A stretch of DNA of 64,000 bases from Streptomyces sp. NRRL S-244 (GTDB lineage Bacteria; Actinomycetota; Actinomycetes; Streptomycetales; Streptomycetaceae). The notes under the pieces were generated by a model. That model made no database searches and was not told where the DNA came from. It saw only the letters and a program-made list of their open reading frames with translations. Of the stretch, positions 36,758 through 44,971 are shown piece after piece; the stretch's first letter is position 1; every line of letters begins with the position of its first letter. Position numbers and translations under genes: made by a program. The stretch covers positions 1 through 64,000 of the forward strand of contig NZ_JOCX01000015.1 of assembly GCF_000717915.1 (NCBI RefSeq). The letters are read 5' to 3'.

Positions 36758-37153
36758 ATGGCCACACCACGTCGTATCGCTCGTGTCCTCGCCGCCGGCG
36801 CCCTGTCCGCAGTGCTGCTCTCCGGCGGGGGTGTCGCCGCGGCCACGTCCGCCGCCGCGGCGACACCGACTCCGTCGGCTGCCGGGGAGATCACCCTCAC
36901 GGCCAAGCCGACCGAGGTGAAGGCCGGCGAGAAGGTCACGTTCACCGGCCGCACCAAGGGCCTGCCGATCGGCACGAAGGTGGTGCTGCAACACAAGAAC
37001 GGCTCCAAGTGGACCACCCTCCACGCCAACACCCTGGTCAAGCAGGGCTCCAGCTTCTCGTTCGACAACACCTTCAAGAACAAGGGCAAGGAAGAACTGC
37101 GCGTGACGGCCGGCAACTGGACCTCGCCCTCCACGACCGTCATCATCCGCTGA
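36758..37153 (+). CDS. small secreted protein, Ig-like fold likely
   Basis: A 131-residue exported protein. A signal peptide (RRIARVLAAGALSAVLLSGGGVAAA) is followed by a single predicted beta-sandwich domain: ITLTAKPTEVKAGEKVTFTG, then KVVLQHKNGSKWTTL and ELRVTAGNWTSPSTTVIIR. This strand pattern resembles bacterial Ig-like repeats of surface proteins. No anchor or catalytic residue is visible. Function unknown. Confidence 0.82.
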   Translation: MATPRRIARVLAAGALSAVLLSGGGVAAATSAAAATPTPSAAGEITLTAKPTEVKAGEKVTFTGRTKGLPIGTKVVLQHKNGSKWTTLHANTLVKQGSSFSFDNTFKNKGKEELRVTAGNWTSPSTTVIIR

Positions 37154-37297
37154 CGGTCGTACCGAGGCGCCAGGCCCTCGCTCCTTCGCGCTCCCTCCAT
37201 ATGGCGTAACGGTCGTTGAGCAGCACTGACCATGATCAATAGCCTGCCTTCCGGCGCGTGACATCGCGTCTGTCGGAGGGAAGGCGAACGATCCCCA

Positions 37298-38230
37298 GTG
37301 AAGCTCCCGATGTTGAAGCGCGCGGCCTGGCCCGCCGCGGCGACCGCCCTGATGACGCTGCTCGGCACCACCACACCGGCCGGTGCGGCCGACGCATGGC
37401 AGAAGGTGGGCGACGACGCCCGCGGCGGTGTCAGCGGCATCGCGTTCGAAAGCCGTACCGCCGACGGATCCGGGGTGCACGCGCTGGTCGTGCACGACAA
37501 CAAGCGGACCGGGCAGAAGCACCTGTCCCGGATCACGCACGGGGAGGGCGCCGACGGCATCTCCCCGATCACCTGGGACGGGCCGGAGCCTTCCGACCTG
37601 GAGGCGATCGAAGCCATCCCGCAGATGCCCGCCGAGTACCTGGCGCTGGCCAGTCGCGGCATCGTCTACCGCCTGAAGGTCGTCGGCAGCACGGCGACGG
37701 TCGTCGACTACGCGCCGCTGCCGGCGATCGGGGAGGGCGACGACTTCGAGAGCTTCGCGCTCGTGGCCCAGAACGGGAACCTCGCCGCCCTGTGGGCGGA
37801 CCGTGGAGCGGGTGCGGATCGTCCTGCCACCCTGTACGCGGCTCCGCTCTCGTTCGCCTCATGGGGGCAGCCGCAGTTCGGCAGCGTGACCCGTCGCGCC
37901 TACCGGGCGACGTATCCCAACGACGCCGCCGCGCGGCACATCTCCGACATCTCGGTGACCGACTCCGGGCGGATCATCGTGAGTTCGGCGGCGGACGCGG
38001 GCGACGACGGCCCGTTCGACTCGGCGGTGAGCGAGGCCGGTCGCGTGACCGTGTCGGCGACCGGCCGGGTACGGGTCACGCTCGCGCCGTCCCCGGCCGT
38101 GCTCGAGAGGTTCCCGCAGTACAAGATCGAGGGGTTGGAGTGCCTGGCAGGTTCCACCGACGCCCTCCTCGGCACCGACGACGAGAACCTCGGCGGGTAC
38201 GTACGGACCATGCCGTTCTGCGAGGCCTGA
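37298..38230 (+). CDS. secreted hypothetical protein
   Basis: A 310-residue exported protein starting at GTG 37298, with a signal peptide (MLKRAAWPAAATALMTLLGTTTPAGAA). The mature part has alternating strands (SGIAFESRTADGSGVHALVVHD, later AEYLALASRGIVYRLKV), suggesting a beta-propeller. Two Cys near the C-terminus (GLECLAG and MPFCEA) may bond. Ends before a strong terminator. No family recognised. Confidence 0.8.
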   Translation: MKLPMLKRAAWPAAATALMTLLGTTTPAGAADAWQKVGDDARGGVSGIAFESRTADGSGVHALVVHDNKRTGQKHLSRITHGEGADGISPITWDGPEPSDLEAIEAIPQMPAEYLALASRGIVYRLKVVGSTATVVDYAPLPAIGEGDDFESFALVAQNGNLAALWADRGAGADRPATLYAAPLSFASWGQPQFGSVTRRAYRATYPNDAAARHISDISVTDSGRIIVSSAADAGDDGPFDSAVSEAGRVTVSATGRVRVTLAPSPAVLERFPQYKIEGLECLAGSTDALLGTDDENLGGYVRTMPFCEA

Positions 38231-38251
38231 CCACCTGTCGGGGACCCGAGG

Positions 38252-38280
38252 GGCGAGCCGTGCCACGGGCACGGCTCGCC
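38252..38280 (+). terminator. hairpin terminator
   Basis: A perfect 13-base stem GGCGAGCCGTGCC / GGCACGGCTCGCC with a three-base loop, 22 bases after the stop of the secreted hypothetical protein. Confidence 0.85.
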
Positions 38281-38351
38281 GCGCGACCGGCCTGGCGCGG
38301 GCCTACCCTGGTGATGGTTGTCTGGGCCCTCGGACGGCAGGAGAGCATGCC

Positions 38352-39608
38352 GTGAAGCCGACCCACATCCGGCTGCGCCGGACCTGCGTGGCTGCCGCCG
38401 CCGCGGGCATGCTCATCGGACCGGCCGCCACGGGCTGCGCCGCGTACGGGGCGAAGCCCGCGGCGGCAAACGCTCCGGCGGAGTCCGCCCCCTCGCCCGC
38501 CCCCTCGTCCTCCCCCGGCACCGACGCGGAGTTCCCGCAGCTCACGCCCGCCATCGCAGCGCGACTCGACGCGGCGGTGCGTCAGGTCATGCGCGAGACG
38601 CAGGTGCCGGGTGTGACCGTGGGGCTGTGGGCTCCCGGCAAGGGGAGCTACGTGAAGACCTTCGGCGTGGCCGACAAGGCGACGCGCGCGCCCATGGCGA
38701 CCGGCCTCCACGTCCGCATCGGCAGCGAGACCAAGACGTTCACGGTCACCGCCCTCCTCCAGCTGGTCGACCAGAAGAAGACCGGCCTCGACGACCCCGT
38801 CGGCACGTACGTCAAGGGGGTTCCGAACGGGGACCGCATCACCCTGCGCCAGCTCGCCGGCATGCGCAGCGGGCTCTTCAACTACAGCTTGGACGGGGAC
38901 TTCATCAAGAAGCTCCAGGCCGATCCGCAGCAGAGCTTCACACCCCGGCAGTTGCTCGACTACGCCTTCAAGCACCCCGTGCAGTTCCCGCCGGGCGCAC
39001 GGTTCGACTACTCCAACACCAACCTGATCCTGCTCGGCCTGGTGGTGGAGAAGGTCACCGGCCGGCCGCTCCACGAGGTCATCACGGAGAAGGTCCTGGC
39101 ACCGGCCGGGCTCCGCCACACGGTCTTCCCCACGAGTGCGGCCGTGCCGGACCCGTACGCGCACGGCTACACCGACCAGACGGCCTCGGGCAAGATCGAG
39201 GACGCGACCCACTGGAACCCCTCCTGGGCCTGGGCCGCCGGAGCGATGATCTCCGACCTGCAGGACCTGCGCAGCTGGGCCCGCACCCTCGCCACCGGCA
39301 GGCTGCTGACGCCCGCGACCCAGGCCGAGCGGCTGAAGACCACCCCGATGGACCTTCCGGGTGACGGATACGGGCTGGGCATCTTCAACGTCCAGGGCTG
39401 GATCGGCCACAACGGTTCGATCCCCGGGTACGAGGTCCTGCCGGTCTACCTGCCGCAGGCCCAGGCGACCATGGTCATCCTCCTCAACACCGATGACCGG
39501 TACGAGAACCAGGAGCCGAGCACGCTCTTCGGCCAGGCGGTCACCTCCATCGTGACCCCCGGTCACGTGTACCCCGGCCACAAACCGCCCGCTCCCGGAA
39601 CCGGCTGA
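38352..39608 (+). CDS. serine hydrolase, beta-lactamase/D,D-peptidase fold, exported
   Basis: A 418-residue serine beta-lactamase-like enzyme (class C/esterase type). The GTG follows GGAGAG. A signal peptide ends near AATGCAAYG, where the Cys may be lipidated. Catalytic marks are SETK (SxxK), YSN in RFDYSNTN (YxN) and HNG in GWIGHNGSIPGY (HxG, equivalent to KTG). Such proteins are D-Ala-D-Ala carboxypeptidases, esterases or, less often, beta-lactamases. No regulator or resistance context is nearby. Confidence 0.92.
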   Translation: MKPTHIRLRRTCVAAAAAGMLIGPAATGCAAYGAKPAAANAPAESAPSPAPSSSPGTDAEFPQLTPAIAARLDAAVRQVMRETQVPGVTVGLWAPGKGSYVKTFGVADKATRAPMATGLHVRIGSETKTFTVTALLQLVDQKKTGLDDPVGTYVKGVPNGDRITLRQLAGMRSGLFNYSLDGDFIKKLQADPQQSFTPRQLLDYAFKHPVQFPPGARFDYSNTNLILLGLVVEKVTGRPLHEVITEKVLAPAGLRHTVFPTSAAVPDPYAHGYTDQTASGKIEDATHWNPSWAWAAGAMISDLQDLRSWARTLATGRLLTPATQAERLKTTPMDLPGDGYGLGIFNVQGWIGHNGSIPGYEVLPVYLPQAQATMVILLNTDDRYENQEPSTLFGQAVTSIVTPGHVYPGHKPPAPGTG

Positions 39609-39633
39609 CTGGCTGGCTGACTGGCCGACTGAC

Positions 39634-39672
39634 CGCACCCGGCGGACGGCTCGCGCGCGTCCCCCGGGTGCG
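39634..39672. terminator. hairpin between convergent genes
   Basis: CGCACCCGG (39634-39642) pairs with CCGGGTGCG (39664-39672). It serves the hydrolase on the plus strand and the carotenoid oxygenase remnant on the minus strand. A short GACTGGCTG repeat precedes it. Confidence 0.7.
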
Positions 39673-39680
39673 GTGGGGTG

Positions 39681-40966
39681 TCAGCTCCTGTCGGCGTCGA
39701 GGGCGGTGTCCGGGATCCAGGAGCCGTGGATGCCGGCGGTGACGCGGCGCGGCAGATGGACCGCGGCGACCCGGCCGAGGTCCGAGGCGTCGAGGACGAG
39801 CAGCCGGGAGGAATTCTGCTTGAGGTCCGAGACCACGGTGAGCAGGTAGCCGTCGTCCTCGCGGGTGCCGTCGGCGGCCGGTACGAAGACGGCCTCACTG
39901 GGCAGCCGGGCGTCGCCGACCTCGTGGACCCGGCGGCTCCCCCTGGTGCGGTCGTACTTCACGATTCCGTACCCTCCGAGGCCGTCCTGGTCGGGGAAGG
40001 AGACGGCGTACTGGTAGCGGTTCTCGGCGCCCAGGTACGCCTCGTTGAGGGTGGGGAACTCGACGGCCAGGTCGTCGATGATCTGCTCGCCGACGCGGCC
40101 GGCCGCCAGGTCGATGACCCAACGACGTGTGTACGAGCGGGCGTTGGGCTCCGCACCACGCCCCGGGGCACCGACCCACCAATTCCAGGAGAGGTGGAAG
40201 CCCTCGCGGTCGACGGTGGGGCCCTCCAGGACGATGCGGCCCTGGTCGTCCTCGTAGGCGTTGGCGGCGTGGAGCATGTTGCCGGGCTCGATGGAGAACC
40301 AGCGGATGTGCGCCGCGCCGTCCGCGCCCCGCGGCATGACGCCGATCCGGGCCGGCTGGTCGTCGTTCCAGGCGTAGGGGATGCCGGAGTGTTCGTTCGG
40401 ATCGAAGGTGACCGTGCCTTCGATGAAGACGACGTGCCGACGGGTGAGGGCGAAATCGTGCTTGAGGGAGGCAGTGGCCCCGGGGATCTCCGCGCTGTGC
40501 GTGATCTCGCCCTTCGCGTCGGCGACGTGGTACGTCAGGTACGGCGGGACGGGCGAGGAGCCGAAGAAGTGCAGCTCTCCGGTGACGGGGTCGGTCTTGG
40601 GGTGCGCGGTCATGGCGCTGCGCAGCTTGCCGTTGAAGTCGTGGGCGCCGACGGTGTCCAGGTCCCGGGTGAGTTCGAAGGGGAAGTTGGCCTCGCACAG
40701 GGCGAGGAGGCGTCCGGCGTGTTCGATGACGTGGGTGCCGGCGGTGCTGGCGGTCAGGTCGGGGCCGTGCTCGGTCATGTAGGGGGCGCCGTCGAGGGCG
40801 GGGGTGTGCACCCAGCGGTTGCGGTACCACTCGGCGCGGCCGCCGCTCTGCGGAGCAGCCGGCCGGTCAGCTCCGGGGGCAGGCTGCCCTCGACGGTGAG
40901 CTCGGTGGCGGTGATCTCGTCGACTGCGGGCTCGTAGTGTCCGGTCAGGTACGGCTTGCGGGTCAT
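39681..40966 (-). pseudogene. carotenoid oxygenase family gene with internal deletion and frameshift
   Basis: Starts normally at the ATG at 40966 (TRKPYLTGHYEPAVDEITATEL) up to LPPELTGRLLR, then the frame breaks near 40840-40850. The next sensible frame resumes at SGGRAEWYRNRWVHTPALDG and runs to 39681. In intact relatives, about 25-30 residues (an NGxNP...HWFxGxGMxHGxRL-type block) lie between these parts, so roughly 80 bases appear to be lost, and the length is not a multiple of three. The four iron-ligand His blocks downstream (TAHPKTD, SLKHDFAL, LHAANAYED, GIHGSW) are intact. A shortened protein starting at an internal codon near 40811 is possible but would lack the N-terminal strands. 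It lies 10 bases after the MFS gene, in the same operon. Confidence 0.82.
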
Positions 40967-40976
40967 GGCAGGAACC

Positions 40977-42500
40977 TCACTTCTCGGTGTGCGGTGCGAT
41001 GGGCAGTGGGTGGTGCGCTGTGGTGGTCGGTGCGGGTGGGCCGGGGTGTGCCTGGGCGTCCCGTACGCTGCTCGGCCCGGTTCGCGGGCCGCCGCGGCGG
41101 ACGAGGGCCGGCGCGAGGAGGGCGGTCGCGGCGAGGACCGCGGCCGCGATGCCGAAGGCGGTGCGGTAGCCGGCGGTGAGTGCCTCCAGGTGAGGCTGCC
41201 GGGTCGCGGCGTCGGCGGTGACGGAGCCGGCGAGCGTGGCCAGTACGGCAAGACCGATCGCTCCGCCGACCTGGCGCGTGGTGTTCACCAGTCCCCCGGC
41301 CAGGCCCGCGTCGGCGCGCGGGACGCCCTCGACGGAGAGGGCGGTGAGCTGGACGAAGGCGATGCTCAGGCCCAGGCCGATCAGAAGGCTCGGACCGAGT
41401 ACGTCGGCGGGGTAGCTGCCGTGGGCGCTGATCCGCGCGAGCCACAGCAGTCCACCGGCCTCGGTGAGCAGGGCCGTCGTCACGGTCGCCGTGGACCCGA
41501 TCCGGCGGGAGATGCGCGGTGCGAGCGTCGAGCCGAGCATGTTGGCCGCGGCGAGCGGAAGTTGGCCGAGGCCGGTGATCAACGGGCTGGATCCGAGTAC
41601 CTGCTGCTGGTAGAGCGGCAGGAAGAAGAACACGGCGATCCACACCGACCCGAGCAACGCCATGAGTACGTTTCCGGCCACGACCCGGGCACCCGCCGTG
41701 AACAGCCGCGGTGGCAGCAGCGGATTCGGGTGCCTCCGTTCGACCAGGGCGAACACCGCCAGGAGCACGGCGGCGAGGGCGAAGGCCCCGAGCACCCGGG
41801 CGTCCGTCCATCCGGAGCGGCGGGCGGAGGTCAGGCCCCATACGAGGGCGGTCAGCGCGAGCGTCACGGCCGCGGTGCCCGGCAGGTCGAACCGCCCGCC
41901 GTCCGCAGCGGGTGCCGGAGGTACGAAGGCTGCCACTGCGGCCAGTACGACGGAGGCGCCGACGGCGACGGCGTGGAAGATCCAGGACCAGCCCCAGGCC
42001 TGCGTGAGGACGCCGCCCAGGAGGACCCCGGCCGCGCCGCCGGCTCCGGAGACCGCGCCCCACACCCCCAGCGCCCTGCCGCGCCCGGGGCCGGCCGGAA
42101 ACAGGTCCATCGTCAGCGCGAGCGCGGCCGGGGCGATGGCGGCTGCGCCGAGGCCCTGCGCGGCGCGGGCGGCGATGAGGGCGGCGGGGGTGGTCGCGAG
42201 GCCCGCCGCCAGGGACGCGGCCGCGAAGAGCCCGAGGCCGGCGAGCAGGACGCGGCGGCGGCCCAGGAGGTCCGCCGCGCGGCCGCCCGCCAGCAGCAGT
42301 GCTCCGAAGGCGAGACCGTAGGCGTTGACCACCCAGGTCGTGCCGCCGTCCGACAGGCCGACGCCGGACCGGATCTGGGGCAGGGCCACGTTCACGATCG
42401 ACGTGGCGAGCATGACGGTGAACTGGGCCGCTGCCAGTGCCGCGAGTGCGGCCCATGGGCGGGTGGTGGTTCCGGGATGCTTCTGCACGACAGACTCCAT
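40977..42500 (-). CDS. MFS drug exporter, DHA2 type (14 helices)
   Basis: A 507-residue proton-driven exporter of the 14-helix DHA2/EmrB branch. The opening TSIVNVALPQIRSGVGLS and GGRAADLLGRRRVLL (motif A) are typical, as is GVWGAVSGAGGAAGVLLGG (motif C). It begins at the ATG at 42500, just downstream of a TetR-type operator and without an obvious ribosome site, so translation could be nearly leaderless. A TetR repressor gene lies upstream and the broken carotenoid oxygenase gene downstream. The His-rich tail (TAHHPLPIAPH) is unremarkable. Confidence 0.93.
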   Translation of the reverse strand: MESVVQKHPGTTTRPWAALAALAAAQFTVMLATSIVNVALPQIRSGVGLSDGGTTWVVNAYGLAFGALLLAGGRAADLLGRRRVLLAGLGLFAAASLAAGLATTPAALIAARAAQGLGAAAIAPAALALTMDLFPAGPGRGRALGVWGAVSGAGGAAGVLLGGVLTQAWGWSWIFHAVAVGASVVLAAVAAFVPPAPAADGGRFDLPGTAAVTLALTALVWGLTSARRSGWTDARVLGAFALAAVLLAVFALVERRHPNPLLPPRLFTAGARVVAGNVLMALLGSVWIAVFFFLPLYQQQVLGSSPLITGLGQLPLAAANMLGSTLAPRISRRIGSTATVTTALLTEAGGLLWLARISAHGSYPADVLGPSLLIGLGLSIAFVQLTALSVEGVPRADAGLAGGLVNTTRQVGGAIGLAVLATLAGSVTADAATRQPHLEALTAGYRTAFGIAAAVLAATALLAPALVRRGGPRTGPSSVRDAQAHPGPPAPTTTAHHPLPIAPHTEK

Positions 42501-42503
42501 CTA

Positions 42504-42521
42504 TGTGTGGTTGACCACTCA
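42504..42521. promoter_or_regulatory. TetR operator before the MFS exporter
   Basis: An imperfect 18-base palindrome TGTGTGGTTGACCACTCA, three bases before the start codon. The same pattern recurs at 43190 before the repressor gene. Confidence 0.8.
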
Positions 42522-42567
42522 CACTCGGGCCGAAAGAAAAGGCGGGACCCGAACGCCCCGCCGACGC

Positions 42568-42600
42568 GCAGCCGGGCGGACAGACTGCCCGCCCGGCTGC
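42568..42600 (-). terminator. hairpin after the TetR gene
   Basis: GCAGCCGGGCGG (42568-42579) pairs perfectly with CCGCCCGGCTGC (42589-42600), downstream of the repressor stop. It separates the repressor transcript from the MFS gene. Confidence 0.7.
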
Positions 42601-42621
42601 CCGGCTGCCCGGCCGCCCGGC

Positions 42622-43188
42622 TCAGTAGTGCCTGATGCCGGCCGACAGGGTCCGGCTCCAGGGGGCATCCACCTCGTCCGCCCCCGTCGACGCGATCAGA
42701 TGACACAGCATGCCGCGGGCGAAGAACTCCTGGACCTGCTGCTCGCTGCCGCCCGAGGCACCACGCACGTACTCCACCAGCCGGGCATAGCCCTGGCGCA
42801 CCACCTCTCGCACGGCCGGCTCGGATGCCGCGGCCGCCTGCGCCTGGAGCTGAATCAGCATCAGGTCGTTGTCGCCGATCAGCTTGGCGTACGAGCCCCC
42901 CATGGCCGCCAGCACCACGTCGGGACCACTCCCCTGCGCCTCGGCCGCCGCGCGCTCCAGACTGGCCCGCACCTGCACGAAGCAGTGCTCGACGACGGCG
43001 ACGAACAGGGACTCCTTGCTCGGGAAGAGCCGGTAGACGTACGCCTGCGAGATGCCCGCCGCCTTGGCGACCTCGGTCGTGGTGGTGCCGAAGTAGCCGC
43101 GGGCGGCGAAGGCGCCGATGGCGGTGCGCAGCACCGTCGCCCGGCGCTCCTCGGCGGTGGACAGCTGACGGGGGCGTTCCGGCTTCAT
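42622..43188 (-). CDS. TetR/AcrR-family repressor
   Basis: Repressor of 188 residues with the helix-turn-helix ATVLRTAIGAFAARGYFGTTTTEVAKAAGISQAYVYRLFPSKE and a helical ligand domain. The ATG at 43188 is immediately downstream of an operator-like dyad, arguing for autoregulation. It should also repress the MFS exporter through the matching site at 42504. The inducer is probably a substrate of that exporter. Confidence 0.93.
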   Translation of the reverse strand: MKPERPRQLSTAEERRATVLRTAIGAFAARGYFGTTTTEVAKAAGISQAYVYRLFPSKESLFVAVVEHCFVQVRASLERAAAEAQGSGPDVVLAAMGGSYAKLIGDNDLMLIQLQAQAAAASEPAVREVVRQGYARLVEYVRGASGGSEQQVQEFFARGMLCHLIASTGADEVDAPWSRTLSAGIRHY

Positions 43189-43189
43189 G

Positions 43190-43207
43190 TGAGTACTTAA
43201 CCACTCA
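43190..43207. promoter_or_regulatory. TetR operator before the repressor gene
   Basis: TGAGTACTTAACCACTCA, the second copy of the 18-base site seen at 42504 (same outer TGnG...CACTCA). It lies one base from the start codon. Confidence 0.78.
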
Positions 43208-43373
43208 CACTTTCGGTGCGTCAAGTGGGCCGGGCCACCGGCCCGAAACGGGTAACTCCCCCGGAAGTTCCCGCCCTTGGCCCGTTTCCTATCATCTGTT
43301 CGGTCCCGGCTGCCGGTGGCGACGGCGTGTCACCGCGGGCAGCGGGAGTGAACACGATGAAAGGCAACAGGAC

Positions 43374-44738
43374 TTGGGATTCACCGCTAAGTATCGAATA
43401 CCTCTGGTCGCGGCGTGTGCCGTGGTGGCCGCCGCGGGCGGTCTGCTGGCCCCCGCCGCTTTCGGCACCGAGGACACCGGCGCCGGCGCCGGCCCCGTAG
43501 CCGCCGCCGACGCCTCCGCCGATCCGTCCGCCACACCGGACGAAGCGGCGCCGCCGGAGGGCGAGGCGCCCGACGCGGCGGACGGCGACGCCGTCGTCTC
43601 CGCCAGCGACCACACCCCCTTCAGCAACGGCGTCATGAGCATCGGCGGGACTCGCGCGGCCGCGGCCCCCCGGGCCGCCGCGGCCGCCGCGGCCACTCCC
43701 CCGCAGGGCGAGGGATGGAAGCTCTCGGGGGCCACCAAGTGGCTGGCCACCGGCTATACGATCAAGTTCCCCGACCAGAAGTCCGCCGACTGGCTGGCCC
43801 CGTACATCAAGGCGACGGCCGCCGACCTCCAGCGCATCACGAACCTCCCCGTCACCGTCGACACCCACCCCGTGGGCTGGGACTACGTCCGTCCGAGGGG
43901 CGAGGTGGTCATCAGCGTGCTGCACCGGCCCTGCGTGCCGCCGGCGGGCGAGGGCAGTATGGGCAGCACCGGCTGGAAGGTGGTCCGCGACGGATCCGGG
44001 ACCGCGAACCTGAGCTGCGGCTTCACCTCCTCCTCCCTCGCGGACACGGTGACCAGCGGCCACGCCTACATCGACGACGAGTTCTTCACCACGGCCGGCA
44101 AGCCCACCGCGGCCATGGGCGAAGCCATCATGCGCAACCACATCAGCCACGAGATCGGGCACACGCTGGGCCTGACCCACGCGAACCGGAGCCTGACCAA
44201 GGGCGATTGCGTCAAGGGCACGGACTCGGGCGAGTTCCCCGTCATGTGCACGCCGACGTACGCGTACAAGGACAAGCGGGCGGGCACGTACGTCCAGCAG
44301 TTCGACGTGCAGGGGCTCCGCCTTCTCGCGGCCGGCGCCGGTGCGACGCTCTCCCCGCAGGGCAAGGTCTCCGGTCTCGGCGGCAAGTGCCTCGACGTCA
44401 AGGGGGGCAAGGCGGACAACGGCACCCAAATCCAGCTGTACACGTGCAACGGCACCGTCGCGCAGTCCTGGATCCTGGGGAAGGACGGTACGTTCCGCGC
44501 GCTCGGAAAGTGCCTCGACAACGCCCGGAACCTGAGCACCAACGGCAACAAGATCGCGCTCCACGACTGCAACGGCACCGCCGCCCAACGGTGGTCGGTC
44601 AACGCCAAGGGGCAGATCGTGCACACCGCCTCGGGGAAGGTCCTCGATGTCACCGGCGGCGCGACCGCCAACGGCACCGCGGTCCAGCTCTACACGGCGA
44701 ACACCAACAAGCGGCAGGTCTGGGTGACCCCCAAGTAG
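43374..44738 (+). CDS. secreted zinc metalloprotease with C-terminal ricin-type lectin domain
   Basis: A 454-residue exported protein. The TTG at 43374 is the only in-frame start near a ribosome site (AAAGG 9 bases upstream). After a signal peptide (RIPLVAACAVVAAAGGLLAPAAFG) and an acidic Ala/Pro/Asp-rich region comes a zincin domain with HEIGHTLGLTH, the extended HExxHxxGxxH zinc site, and EFPVMCTPT as a likely Met-turn. The last 130 residues are a beta-trefoil with three repeats ending QSW, QRW and QVW and Cys pairs (KCLDVKGG..LYTCNG). The lectin domain probably directs the protease to glycans. MEROPS family not assigned. Confidence 0.88.
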   Translation: MGFTAKYRIPLVAACAVVAAAGGLLAPAAFGTEDTGAGAGPVAAADASADPSATPDEAAPPEGEAPDAADGDAVVSASDHTPFSNGVMSIGGTRAAAAPRAAAAAAATPPQGEGWKLSGATKWLATGYTIKFPDQKSADWLAPYIKATAADLQRITNLPVTVDTHPVGWDYVRPRGEVVISVLHRPCVPPAGEGSMGSTGWKVVRDGSGTANLSCGFTSSSLADTVTSGHAYIDDEFFTTAGKPTAAMGEAIMRNHISHEIGHTLGLTHANRSLTKGDCVKGTDSGEFPVMCTPTYAYKDKRAGTYVQQFDVQGLRLLAAGAGATLSPQGKVSGLGGKCLDVKGGKADNGTQIQLYTCNGTVAQSWILGKDGTFRALGKCLDNARNLSTNGNKIALHDCNGTAAQRWSVNAKGQIVHTASGKVLDVTGGATANGTAVQLYTANTNKRQVWVTPK

Positions 44739-44757
44739 CCCGTCCCCAGGGATGAGC

Positions 44758-44799
44758 CGGCGGGGACGCGCGCGTCGATCGATGTATGCGTCCCCGCCG
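44758..44799 (+). terminator. hairpin terminator after the metalloprotease
   Basis: A perfect 12-base stem CGGCGGGGACGC / GCGTCCCCGCCG around an 18-base loop, 20 bases after the stop. Confidence 0.8.
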
Positions 44800-44893
44800 C
44801 ACGCAAGCTCTTCTGGGCGGCCGCTTCGGGAGGGGGAGAGTTGCGGTAGGGGGAGTACCCACCCCTTTCCACTCTCAACTTATAGCGCACAGG

Positions 44894-44913
44894 GGGGCTT
44901 GCGGCAAGGCCCC
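44894..44913. promoter_or_regulatory. rifamycin-associated element (RAE)
   Basis: GGGGCTTGCGGCAAGGCCC plus one further C, a palindrome identical to the known RAE found upstream of rifamycin resistance genes of actinomycetes. It lies 58 bases before the helR start codon. RAEs mediate induction by rifamycins. Confidence 0.9.
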
Positions 44914-44971
44914 CGTGGTACCGCAAAATCGCTCCTCGTAGCCAGAAGCAGCGAAATAGGAGATGCACGGG

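Noticed and set aside
43208..43373. Possible riboswitch upstream of the metalloprotease (c-di-AMP type considered)
   Set aside because: Short complementary stretches exist (AAACGGG and CCCGTTT), but the conserved ydaO-type core could not be matched.
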